Part shown: one piece after another, positions 56,633-64,000 of the stretch
Layout of the letters: each line of letters starts with the position of its first letter
Numbering within the stretch: position 1 is the stretch's first letter
Assembly: GCA_002840245.1 (NCBI GenBank)
Contig: PHAA01000027.1
Span: 1 to 64,000, forward strand
DNA from: Firmicutes bacterium HGW-Firmicutes-15
GTDB taxonomy: Bacteria > Bacillota > Syntrophomonadia > Syntrophomonadales > Syntrophomonadaceae
Reading direction: 5' to 3'
DNA length: 64,000 nt
Program-made: the position numbers and the translations under genes
Notes under the pieces: model-generated
What the model was told of the DNA's origin: nothing
Seen by the model: the letters and a program-made list of their open reading frames with translations, nothing else
Database searches by the model: none

Positions 56633-56658
56633 GGTGATGGTTTTTATAAGCCATCACC
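56633..56658 (+). terminator. Hairpin between thiolase and the long acyl-CoA dehydrogenase
   Basis: An 8-bp stem (GGTGATGG with CCATCACC) and a 10-base loop start 28 bases after the thiolase stop. No immediate T-run follows, so it may be a weak terminator separating the last gene from the operon. Confidence 0.55.
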
Positions 56659-56725
56659 TGCCTCTTTTAATAATAAGAGGTAAAAAATGGTGAAAAATTA
56701 TATTTGAAATGGAGGGAATTTAAAC

Positions 56726-58561
56726 ATGGCTTCTAATTTTGCGGTAAATAATATTAGAGATTTTGAATTTATATTATCAGAATGGCTTCCGACCGAGGGA
56801 GTATTTAACTATCCGCAGTTTGCTGACTACTATTCCAGAGATGATATCAAAGCGGTTCTGGGACCAATTTTAAAAATGTGTAAAGAAGTAATTGAGGCCA
56901 CCAATGATGATGGTGAAGAAAATCCAATCAAGTGCGAAAATGGTAAGGTAACTACCCCAAAAAGTTTTGGACCGCTTTTCCATAAGTTGCAGAGCGAAGG
57001 ATGGGGAACCAGCAACATAGATGACTCACCTGATGCAATGGTACTGCCTGAAATGCTGAATGGTGCGGTTTGGGAACTGATTGGCGCAGCCAATCCTACT
57101 TTTATGCCTTATGTACTGCTGACCAGCGGTGCTGCCGGCCTTATCCAGAGCTTTGGCGATGATAAACTGAAGGCTATGTTCTTACCCAACATGATGGATG
57201 GAACCTGGTCTGGAACCATGTGCCTTACTGAGCCCAGCGCCGGTTCTGATGTAGGCGACATTCTTTCCAAAGCTTATCCCACCGACGATCCCCGCATCTT
57301 TAAAATTAAAGGAAGCAAAATATTCATAACCGCTGGCGACAATGACTTCTGCGACAACATCATTCACCTTTATCTGGCCCGCGTTGAGGGAGCCAAACAA
57401 GGTACCGGCGGAATCTCACTGTTTGTAGTACCGAAATTCTGGGTAAATGAAGATGGCACTTTTGAAGACAATGATTTCCAGACCACTGGTGTAGAACACA
57501 AAATGGGCCAGGCTGGTTCCGTAACCGCTGCTCTGTCAGCAGGCGAAAATGACGGTTGCCGCGGCTGGCTGCTGGGTGTAGACCCCCGCACCAACGAAGG
57601 TAAAGGCCAAGGCATGGCTCAGATGTTCCAGATGATGAATCTGGCTCGTATGGAGACCGGTCACATGGCTCTGTCCTGTATCATCAATGCGTTTGCCAAT
57701 GCTCGCGACAATGCCAAGGAAAGAGTTCAGGGCCGTCTTATGACCAATCCCAAAGCTGGTCGGGTAGCGATCATCCACCATGAAGACATCAAGCGTACTC
57801 TGATGCTCGGCAAAGCTCACATTGAAGCTATGAGAGCTATGATGTACCGTGTATATCTGGCATTTGACCAGAGACACCGTGATCCCGATCCGGAAGTAAG
57901 AAAAGCTGCTGCTGACCTGATTGAGATGACCACTCCGTTGGTCAAGGCCTATATCTCTGATGAGAGCTGGGGTCTGATTTCAGAAGCAATCCAGTCCTAT
58001 GGCGGCTATGGCTACTGCGAAGAATATCCTGTTTCCAAGCTGGCTCGTGATTCCAAGATCTATTCCATCTGGGAAGGCACCAACTACATCCAGTCCATGG
58101 ACCTGGTTGGCCGCAAGATGACCATGAAAGGCGGATCGGTTTTCGCATCCTTTGTACAGGACATGGTTGATTTCTATGAAGCAAACAAAGCCAATGAAAC
58201 CTTCCTTAAAGAATTTGCCAATCTGGGCAAAGCCCTTAACGCTTTCAAGGAAATGCTCACGGTCTACAATGATAAAGCCAAGACCAATCCCAGCATAATT
58301 CCGGTATTCTCACGCCGGGTTCTGACTGCCACCTCACAGCTCTATTGCGGCCGCCTGATTATTGATCAGGCTTTACTGGCTGATAAGAGAGCCAAAGAAC
58401 TTGGTGCAGATCACTTTGATTATAAGTTCTACATCGGCAAAGTTGCTGCTGCCAGGTACTATCTTAGAAACGTAGTACCTAATGTATGGTCGATTGCGGA
58501 GATCGTAATAGATGGTGATACCTCAGCGATTGATGTACCGATTGATGTTTTTGAATACTAG
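56726..58561 (+). CDS. Long-form acyl-CoA dehydrogenase (about 600-residue type)
   Basis: A 611-residue flavoenzyme of the AidB/FadE5-like long subfamily with an extra C-terminal helical domain. MCLTEPSAGSDVG binds flavin and substrate. IYSIWEGTNYIQSMDLVGRKM carries the Glu-Gly-Thr catalytic region. The substrate length is unknown; together with the operon it may act on longer or branched acyl-CoA. It is separated from the thiolase by 120 bases and a hairpin, and has a TGGAGGG ribosome site. Codon use shifts toward C-ending codons, suggesting high expression. Confidence 0.92.
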   Translation: MASNFAVNNIRDFEFILSEWLPTEGVFNYPQFADYYSRDDIKAVLGPILKMCKEVIEATNDDGEENPIKCENGKVTTPKSFGPLFHKLQSEGWGTSNIDDSPDAMVLPEMLNGAVWELIGAANPTFMPYVLLTSGAAGLIQSFGDDKLKAMFLPNMMDGTWSGTMCLTEPSAGSDVGDILSKAYPTDDPRIFKIKGSKIFITAGDNDFCDNIIHLYLARVEGAKQGTGGISLFVVPKFWVNEDGTFEDNDFQTTGVEHKMGQAGSVTAALSAGENDGCRGWLLGVDPRTNEGKGQGMAQMFQMMNLARMETGHMALSCIINAFANARDNAKERVQGRLMTNPKAGRVAIIHHEDIKRTLMLGKAHIEAMRAMMYRVYLAFDQRHRDPDPEVRKAAADLIEMTTPLVKAYISDESWGLISEAIQSYGGYGYCEEYPVSKLARDSKIYSIWEGTNYIQSMDLVGRKMTMKGGSVFASFVQDMVDFYEANKANETFLKEFANLGKALNAFKEMLTVYNDKAKTNPSIIPVFSRRVLTATSQLYCGRLIIDQALLADKRAKELGADHFDYKFYIGKVAAARYYLRNVVPNVWSIAEIVIDGDTSAIDVPIDVFEY

Positions 58562-58580
58562 AAAATAGTAAAGCATAATC

Positions 58581-58615
58581 AAAAAGGCCTTCGCATAATA
58601 AGCGGAGGCCTTTTT
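58581..58615 (+). terminator. Terminator after the long acyl-CoA dehydrogenase
   Basis: A stem pairs AAAAAGGCCT with AGGCCTTTTT, extended by CGC/GCG around a 7-base loop. It ends in TTTTT, 20 bases after the stop. Confidence 0.9.
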
Positions 58616-58739
58616 GCGTGCGATTAGAGGTTTTGCCCGAGTGAAAACCAGGGACGATTCTTGAAGTAATAATTTATTACATTGTCGTATTCTGGAAATT
58701 CAATTCAAACTTTCCCCTATTTCTTATAGCACCTATTTT

Positions 58740-59177
58740 CTAGGCAAAGCCCAGCAGGTTAAGACCGGTTAGGGCATCCAGGGTACGGATGGCTCCACTG
58801 TCTAAAAGCTCCAGAACAATAACTTCAACCACCAGATATACCCGAGCATCTTTTCTTATACATCCTGTCAATGGTTCTTCTCCCCGACCCAACGAGGCGT
58901 GCAGATGAATGACTGGTTCACTGCCCTCGGTGAAAACGGTTGCCATACCCAGTAATTCCCGCCCATCCTGAAACTCTTTCCATACCGGTTGGGGTGGAAC
59001 GGTGCAGTCTTCAGGACCTACGACCAGGGAACCACCTTGCAAAGCGCCGATCATAAACATAAGACCTGCCTGAATTTGTTCAGTCCGTAACAGATTCTGC
59101 AATTCTTCCAACAGATCATCACCGTGTTCTATTTTAGCCACTATTACTCTGCCCAGAGATGCTTTCTGGTATTGCAT
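58740..59177 (-). CDS. PPC/DUF296 domain protein
   Basis: The 145-residue PPC-domain protein has a GDDLLEELQNLL helix, FMIGALQGGSLVVG and the metal-site strand IHLHASLGR. Bacterial members form trimers and are annotated as DNA-binding-like, but their role is unknown. It is a lone leftward gene between the beta-oxidation region and addB. Confidence 0.82.
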   Translation of the reverse strand: MQYQKASLGRVIVAKIEHGDDLLEELQNLLRTEQIQAGLMFMIGALQGGSLVVGPEDCTVPPQPVWKEFQDGRELLGMATVFTEGSEPVIHLHASLGRGEEPLTGCIRKDARVYLVVEVIVLELLDSGAIRTLDALTGLNLLGFA

Positions 59178-59357
59178 TAATCCTAGCCTCCTATACTGGT
59201 AAATTAAAAGGGATGTTGTACAGCTTATATATTTGCCATTACAAAAGGGATTTCCTGCCCGCAGGCGAATTATTATCTAATATAGATTACCGATACGTGC
59301 TTCCTTGGTTACAAGTTAAGGATTGCTAGCGTCAATTATACCAACGGGGGTGAAAAG

Positions 59358-62300
59358 TTGGCCATACGATTTATCTTGGGTAGGGCTGGTATGGGTAAAA
59401 GCCATCATATCCTCCAAGAAATTAAAGAGAACCTAAAGGATGACGGAGAAGATAGATTAATTCTACTGGTTCCGGAACAATTTACTCTTCAATCAGAACG
59501 GGATTTAATCCAGAAGTTGAAACTACCGGGAATTATGCGGGTGGAGGTTTTAAGTTTCACCAGGCTGGCCCAGCGGGTTTTCAATGAAGTGGGCGGGCTG
59601 ACCCGCACCCTCCTAAATGAGCAGGGCAAAAATATGGTATTAAGAAAGATGATCGACGAGGTCGCTCGCGATTTGAGTATTTATAAAAAGGCTGTCCAGC
59701 AGGACGGTTTTGTAAGCAAATTCAGCGAACTCTTATCTGAACTCAAACAACAGGATATTCTTCCAGCGCAACTCCTTGCCAGTATGGAAGGAGAGGAAGA
59801 GCTTATCATAAAACACCCTTCGGGTACGCCTGATGCTCCCGGGGGGTCGCTAATAATGTTGCATAAGATACATGATATTGCCCTCATCTATGAGCATTTT
59901 AACGAGTACCTGCAGGGACGTTACCTGGATACCGAAGACTACCTGAACCTTTTAATAGATAAGATAGACGGAGCCCAGTTCTTAAAAGGGGCCCGGGTTT
60001 GGCTGGATGGGTTTACCACCTTTTCACCTCAGAGCTTAAAAATCCTTAAAAAAATAATGTTCCTGGCTCGGGATACCACCATCAGTTTGAGCCTGGATGG
60101 TAACCGGCAGGCCAGGGATAGCGATTTGTTCACCCTGTCCTGGCGCAGCTTCCAAAAGATTCAGGCCATTGCCCGGGAGCATGGATTAGCTGAGGAAACT
60201 ATCCGCTTGAATGGCGCAGCAGCTGATTCCATGAAAAGTCCTGAAATCCTGCATGTGGAATCAGAACTATACGCCTATCCGAATCGCATTTTCCCGGGAG
60301 ATGTCCAGCATCTTGAACTATTCGCGGCCACCAATATCAACAGTGAGCTAGAATACGTGGCAGCTCAAATCCTGAAACTGGTGCGGGAACAGGGCTATCG
60401 CTGGAGAGACCTGGCCGTGGTCTGTAATAATATGGACAGCTATGGAAGTCTATTTAAACGGGTTTTTGATGAATATTCAATACCCTATTTTATGGATCAA
60501 AAGAGGGATATCATGAACAACCCCCTCATTCAACTCATTCTGTCTTCATTAGAAGTGATTCGTCGGGGGTATCGCTATGAAGATGTATTTCGCTTCTTTA
60601 AAACCGGTTATAGCGGCTTGACGGGTGATGATATCGAGAAATTGGAGAATTTCGTGCTCCGTTATGGAATTCAGGGACAGGGTTGGAAGCAAGAGTTTTT
60701 CCTGGATCAGTCTGAGCCTTTAGAAGAATTGAACCGATGGAGGGAGACCTTTATCATTCCGATCCAGAAGCTTGAAAATCAGGTGAAGGGGAAGAATTCT
60801 ATCGCTTACATCACCAGGGCCTTCTATGAATACCTGGAAGACATTGGGGTGCATGCGCGACTTCAAGAGTGGATAGAAAAACTGAACGATGAGAACCGCT
60901 ATGAACTGGTGCGAGAGAATACCCAGATATGGAATATCGTTCTGGAAATATTTGACCAGATGGTAGAGATAATGGGCGACCAGGAAGTCAATATTAAAGA
61001 ATATCTGCGTATCTTGGAGGCGGGCTTTTTGTCGCAGGAAGTGGGTATCATTCCCACTACTATTGATCAAGTTCTGGTTGGCAATATTCAAAGGTCAAAA
61101 AGTCATGATATTCGTGGGCTGCTGGTAGTGGGGGTAAATGACGGGGTCTTACCATCTGGTCAGGAAGAGGAGGGCATTTTGTCCGAGACTGAGAAAGTTT
61201 TGCTTTTAAATAAGGGAGTAGATTTGGGTTTTGATCTTAATCGCAAATTATCGGAGGAGAGGTTTTTAATCTATACAGCTCTGACCAAACCCACCGAGTA
61301 TCTTGGTTTGTCTTTTGCCCTAGCGGACATGGAGGGTAAAGCATTGCGCCCGTCGCTCTTAATCAACCGCTGCCAGAAAATATTTCCCGGACTGCAGATA
61401 GAGAGTGACGTGGTAAATAATTATTTTCATGAGTTGAATAAGGTATCTGCTTCTAACAGTACCTTTAAATATTTGGTCGAAAACCTGCGACTTAGACTGG
61501 ATGGTAAAGCTAGCGAAGAATTTTGGTGGGATGTATATGCTTGGTTTTATGGACAGGAAGCATGGCAGGAACGGCTCAGTTCAGTTATTGATGGCCTGTT
61601 TCATCGTAATCAGGCTGCTTTTATTGGTTCCGAAAATGCCCATAAGTTGTATCACCTTCCGCTTCATTCTACGGTTTCACGGGTGGAGCAATTTGTAAGC
61701 TGCCCTTTCGCCCATTTTGTCCGTTATGGGTTAAAACCGCAGGAACGCAAGATATTTGCGGTTGGAGCACCGGATGTGGGAGAACTCTTTCATAATTGTC
61801 TGCAGTCTTTTGCTCTAAAACTGAGGGAAGAGCATATAAACTGGTCGGAGCTACAGCGGGTAGAATGCGAGAGCATCATGGACGGTATTATGGATGAAAT
61901 GGCGCCCGTGCATGGGCATGGGGTATTCGCCAGTACACACCGATACCAGTATCTTATGAAAAGACTGAAGAGAATTAGCCGCCGGGCGGTGTGGACGCTC
62001 ACCACCCATCTTCAACACGGCGATTTTAAACCCCTGGATTTTGAAGTGAGTTTTGGGCCGGGATGCCCTTTCCCTGCCATCAAAATCGAAATTGGGAATG
62101 GGGAAATATTTTATCTGGTGGGAAGAATAGACCGTGTTGACTTGCTGGACGAGGAAGGCGGAACTTTTGTTAAAATAATTGATTATAAATCCGGGAATCA
62201 GAAATTTAGTCTATCTGATGTCTATTATGGATTAAGCTTGCAACTAATGATTTATCTCCAGGCTGTTTTGGCTAGCCATCATCAGCTACAGCGCCCGCAG

Positions 62301-62933
62301 CTGATGCCAGGTGGAATATTCTATTTTAAGATTGATGACCCTCTGATTAATACCGAATCCAAGGTAGTGGAGACAATTGAGAAAGAAATTGCCAAAAAGC
62401 TGAAAATGACGGGGTTGGCTTTGGAAGATGTGAGACTGGTTCGCCAATTGGATCGCGAAATCGGGAAGAGTTCGGAAATACTGCCGATAGCTTTAACTAA
62501 GGATGAAGGTTTTACAAAGAATTCATCCGTGTTACCACAGGAGGATTTCATGGCCCTAATCAGCCATGTTGAGGGACTTCTCCAGGAAATTGGCCGGGAG
62601 ATCATGCGTGGCAAGGTGAAAATCGAGCCGATTAATGACGGCCTCCGGACGGCCTGTACCTTCTGCTCCTACCGAGCTGTTTGTCAGTTTGATCGCTTGT
62701 TGGAGGATAATAACTACAGAAATATTAAGCCTTTGAAGGACGAGGAAGTCATTACCCGGATTCGCCCTGCGGGCACTTCTGGTGCTCCCACCCTTCACCC
62801 TTCGGGTACTCCTGATGTTCGCGATAGCTCACCAATAATGTTGCACCCTGCGGGTACTCCTGATGGCAGCACACTATCACTGCCAAAGTTGGACGGGACA
62901 AAGGAGGGGACTGAACTTGCGAGAGTGGACTGA
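59358..62933 (+). CDS. addB: ATP-dependent helicase/nuclease subunit B (AddB) with in-frame repeat insertions
   Basis: AddB (1191 residues) works with AddA to resect double-strand breaks before recombination. The N-terminal Walker motif is GRAGMGKS (8-15). The C-terminal nuclease has RIDRVDLL and KIIDYKSG. The iron-sulfur cluster cysteines are in VSCPFAHF and in CTFCSYRAVC. Residues 153-169 (HPSGTPDAPGGSLIMLH) and the tail 1137-1191 are translated copies of the 48-bp repeat found in the window's MITE-like elements. Both keep the frame open. The tail carries the addA ribosome site. The TTG start follows a GGGGGTG site. Confidence 0.93.
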   Translation: MAIRFILGRAGMGKSHHILQEIKENLKDDGEDRLILLVPEQFTLQSERDLIQKLKLPGIMRVEVLSFTRLAQRVFNEVGGLTRTLLNEQGKNMVLRKMIDEVARDLSIYKKAVQQDGFVSKFSELLSELKQQDILPAQLLASMEGEEELIIKHPSGTPDAPGGSLIMLHKIHDIALIYEHFNEYLQGRYLDTEDYLNLLIDKIDGAQFLKGARVWLDGFTTFSPQSLKILKKIMFLARDTTISLSLDGNRQARDSDLFTLSWRSFQKIQAIAREHGLAEETIRLNGAAADSMKSPEILHVESELYAYPNRIFPGDVQHLELFAATNINSELEYVAAQILKLVREQGYRWRDLAVVCNNMDSYGSLFKRVFDEYSIPYFMDQKRDIMNNPLIQLILSSLEVIRRGYRYEDVFRFFKTGYSGLTGDDIEKLENFVLRYGIQGQGWKQEFFLDQSEPLEELNRWRETFIIPIQKLENQVKGKNSIAYITRAFYEYLEDIGVHARLQEWIEKLNDENRYELVRENTQIWNIVLEIFDQMVEIMGDQEVNIKEYLRILEAGFLSQEVGIIPTTIDQVLVGNIQRSKSHDIRGLLVVGVNDGVLPSGQEEEGILSETEKVLLLNKGVDLGFDLNRKLSEERFLIYTALTKPTEYLGLSFALADMEGKALRPSLLINRCQKIFPGLQIESDVVNNYFHELNKVSASNSTFKYLVENLRLRLDGKASEEFWWDVYAWFYGQEAWQERLSSVIDGLFHRNQAAFIGSENAHKLYHLPLHSTVSRVEQFVSCPFAHFVRYGLKPQERKIFAVGAPDVGELFHNCLQSFALKLREEHINWSELQRVECESIMDGIMDEMAPVHGHGVFASTHRYQYLMKRLKRISRRAVWTLTTHLQHGDFKPLDFEVSFGPGCPFPAIKIEIGNGEIFYLVGRIDRVDLLDEEGGTFVKIIDYKSGNQKFSLSDVYYGLSLQLMIYLQAVLASHHQLQRPQLMPGGIFYFKIDDPLINTESKVVETIEKEIAKKLKMTGLALEDVRLVRQLDREIGKSSEILPIALTKDEGFTKNSSVLPQEDFMALISHVEGLLQEIGREIMRGKVKIEPINDGLRTACTFCSYRAVCQFDRLLEDNNYRNIKPLKDEEVITRIRPAGTSGAPTLHPSGTPDVRDSSPIMLHPAGTPDGSTLSLPKLDGTKEGTELARVD
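59814..59863 (+). repeat. 48-bp unit inserted in addB (internal copy)
   Basis: This 50-base core (a 48-base unit with flanking CA) matches the core of element E1 (13593-13642) at 42 of 50 positions. The first 14 and last 12 bases are identical. In this frame it encodes HPSGTPDAPGGSLIMLH, placed before KIHDIALIYEHF, where AddB proteins normally have no such segment. Confidence 0.85.
62764..62880 (+). repeat. Tandem 48-bp units forming the AddB C-terminal tail
   Basis: A partial unit (from 62764), a full 50-base core (62796-62845) and another partial unit (from 62844) lie in tandem; the last two share CA, giving a 48-base period. Translated, they read RPAGTSGAPTLH, PSGTPDVRDSSPIMLH and PAGTPDGSTLS. 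They fall between the end of the conserved AddB sequence (FDRLLEDNNYRNIKPLKDEEV) and the addA start. Confidence 0.85.
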
Positions 62934-64000
62934 AGAACAGGAAAATGCTATCACAGCTAGAAATACGAATCTTTTGGTGGCTGCAGCAGCAGGTTCAGGC
63001 AAAACTGCGGTTCTGGTGGAGCGCATTATCCAGCTGATAATAAAGGATAAGGTGGATATTGACCGGATGCTGGTTGCAACCTTTACCCATGCAGCAGCCG
63101 GAGAGATGCGCGAGAGAATCAGTGCTGCCCTCTTGGCGGAATTGGAAAAGAAAGATGAAAATGAAGAATACTTGAGAAAGCAGATGAACTTATTAAACCG
63201 GGCATCCATCAACACTTTACATGCATTTTGTACTGATGTGGTCAGGAAATATTTTTATTTAATTGATGTTGATCCGAATTTCCGTATCGGAGATACTACT
63301 GAAACTTCAATAATGAAGCTGGAAGCCATAGAAGAGCTGTTGGAAAGCGAATACGCTAAGGAATCCCCTGCCTTTCTAAATCTGGTGGAAATGTTTGGCG
63401 GGGGCAAAGATGATGCTCCCCTGCAAAAATTGGTTTTGCAGGCATATGAGTTTATTCAGAGCAAGCCGAATCCGCTGGCATGGATGGAAACCCGAGCTGG
63501 GGATTTTAATATGACTGAGGAAGAATTTGCCTGCTGTCCATGGATAGAGAGTCTTACCCAGCAACTTCGTATTAACCTATCTGGGGCCAGGGATCTTTTC
63601 AGCGAAGCCGTACAGATTACAGAAATGGTGCAAGGACCTCTGGCTTACCAGCCCGCCCTCATAGATGATGTGCAAACGGTAGAGCAGCTTATTAAGGCTT
63701 TGGGTCAGGGACTACCCTCACTATACGAGCAGTTAGCTGAGGTGCAGTACTCGCGGCTAGGACGGGTTAGCAAAGATACTGATGCGGTATTACAGGAAGA
63801 GGTCAAGGAACTTCGAGCACAAGGAAAAAAAGTCATTGACAACATCCAGTCTAAAATATTGTTCCAAACTCCGGAACAATTTCGCCAGGACTTAAATGAA
63901 CTCTATCCTGAAATAGAATATCTATGTAAACTGGTCACTTCCTTTACAGCGGTATATCGGGATAAAAAGAGTGATAAAGGAATCTTAGATTTCAACGACC
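62917..64000 (+). CDS. addA: ATP-dependent helicase/nuclease subunit A (AddA), 5' part
   Basis: The first 361 residues of AddA, a UvrD-type helicase with a C-terminal nuclease, are present; the gene runs off the window. REWTEEQENAI forms the Q-motif region and LLVAAAAGSGKTAVLVERI (about 18-36) the Walker A motif. ATFTHAAAGEMRERI is motif Ia, and NTLHAFC follows. The TTG at 62917 is six bases after AAGGAGGGGA and overlaps the end of addB by 17 bases. Confidence 0.95.
   Translation, partial: MREWTEEQENAITARNTNLLVAAAAGSGKTAVLVERIIQLIIKDKVDIDRMLVATFTHAAAGEMRERISAALLAELEKKDENEEYLRKQMNLLNRASINTLHAFCTDVVRKYFYLIDVDPNFRIGDTTETSIMKLEAIEELLESEYAKESPAFLNLVEMFGGGKDDAPLQKLVLQAYEFIQSKPNPLAWMETRAGDFNMTEEEFACCPWIESLTQQLRINLSGARDLFSEAVQITEMVQGPLAYQPALIDDVQTVEQLIKALGQGLPSLYEQLAEVQYSRLGRVSKDTDAVLQEEVKELRAQGKKVIDNIQSKILFQTPEQFRQDLNELYPEIEYLCKLVTSFTAVYRDKKSDKGILDFND

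Overview
This window comes from an endospore-forming, low-GC Gram-positive bacterium of the class Clostridia. It most resembles Syntrophomonas or a close relative in the Syntrophomonadaceae; this is judged from gene content and protein sequence, without a database search. A PolC-type replicase, the polC-rimP-nusA-ylxR-ylxQ-infB-rbfA-nrnA-truB-ribF-rpsO-pnp order, a ylxY/mlpA/ymxH block, an alpha/beta spore protein, a SpoVM peptide and a full short-chain beta-oxidation operon all support this.

Layout. Positions 1-21.1 kb (+ strand) hold an MgtC protein, a PolC that lacks its proofreading exonuclease, the translation and RNA-maturation block from rimP to pnp, then wall and sporulation genes (VanW, YlxY-like deacetylase, DacF-like carboxypeptidase), an M16 peptidase, dUTPase and YmxH. 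Positions 21.1-27.6 kb (- strand) form a multi-protein phosphorelay: a PocR/multi-PAS kinase with a stand-alone receiver, a receiver-Hpt protein and a hybrid kinase. Positions 27.8-46.6 kb are housekeeping and accessory genes: guaB, a second MgtC, sspF, a radical SAM protein, a PhoU-like protein, a chemoreceptor, corA, PBP1A, glnB-amtB, a Lon-type protease, small proteins and a DinG-type helicase. Positions 46.7-49.0 kb contain a 21-residue SpoVM, a second micro-ORF, and ZIP and DMT transporters. Positions 49.3-58.6 kb hold a sigma-54 activator followed by Hbd, crotonase, acyl-CoA dehydrogenase, CoA-transferase and thiolase, plus a long acyl-CoA dehydrogenase. Positions 58.7-64.0 kb hold a PPC-domain protein, addB and the start of addA.

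How the genes work together. The five operon enzymes are enough to activate butyrate by CoA transfer and oxidise it to acetyl-CoA. The operon is preceded by a canonical -24/-12 promoter and sits directly behind a PAS-AAA+-Fis activator gene. The same promoter layout, with the same half-sites about 107 bp upstream, lies before a chemoreceptor gene 19 kb away. This suggests one regulon that joins fatty-acid oxidation to chemotaxis.

The most unusual content is repetitive. A family of elements with terminal inverted repeats (GGGACTATCA...TGATAGTCCC) lies against genes and supplies the last codons of vanW. These elements carry a 48-bp unit that has nested into itself. The same unit occurs inside addB, in frame, once internally and as a tandem array that forms the protein's C-terminal tail. 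Two further palindromic repeat families are present. Other oddities are an apparent AUC start codon for pnp, a probable AUU start for vanW and a shortened SpoVM. No tRNA, rRNA, CRISPR array, transposase or prophage gene was seen.
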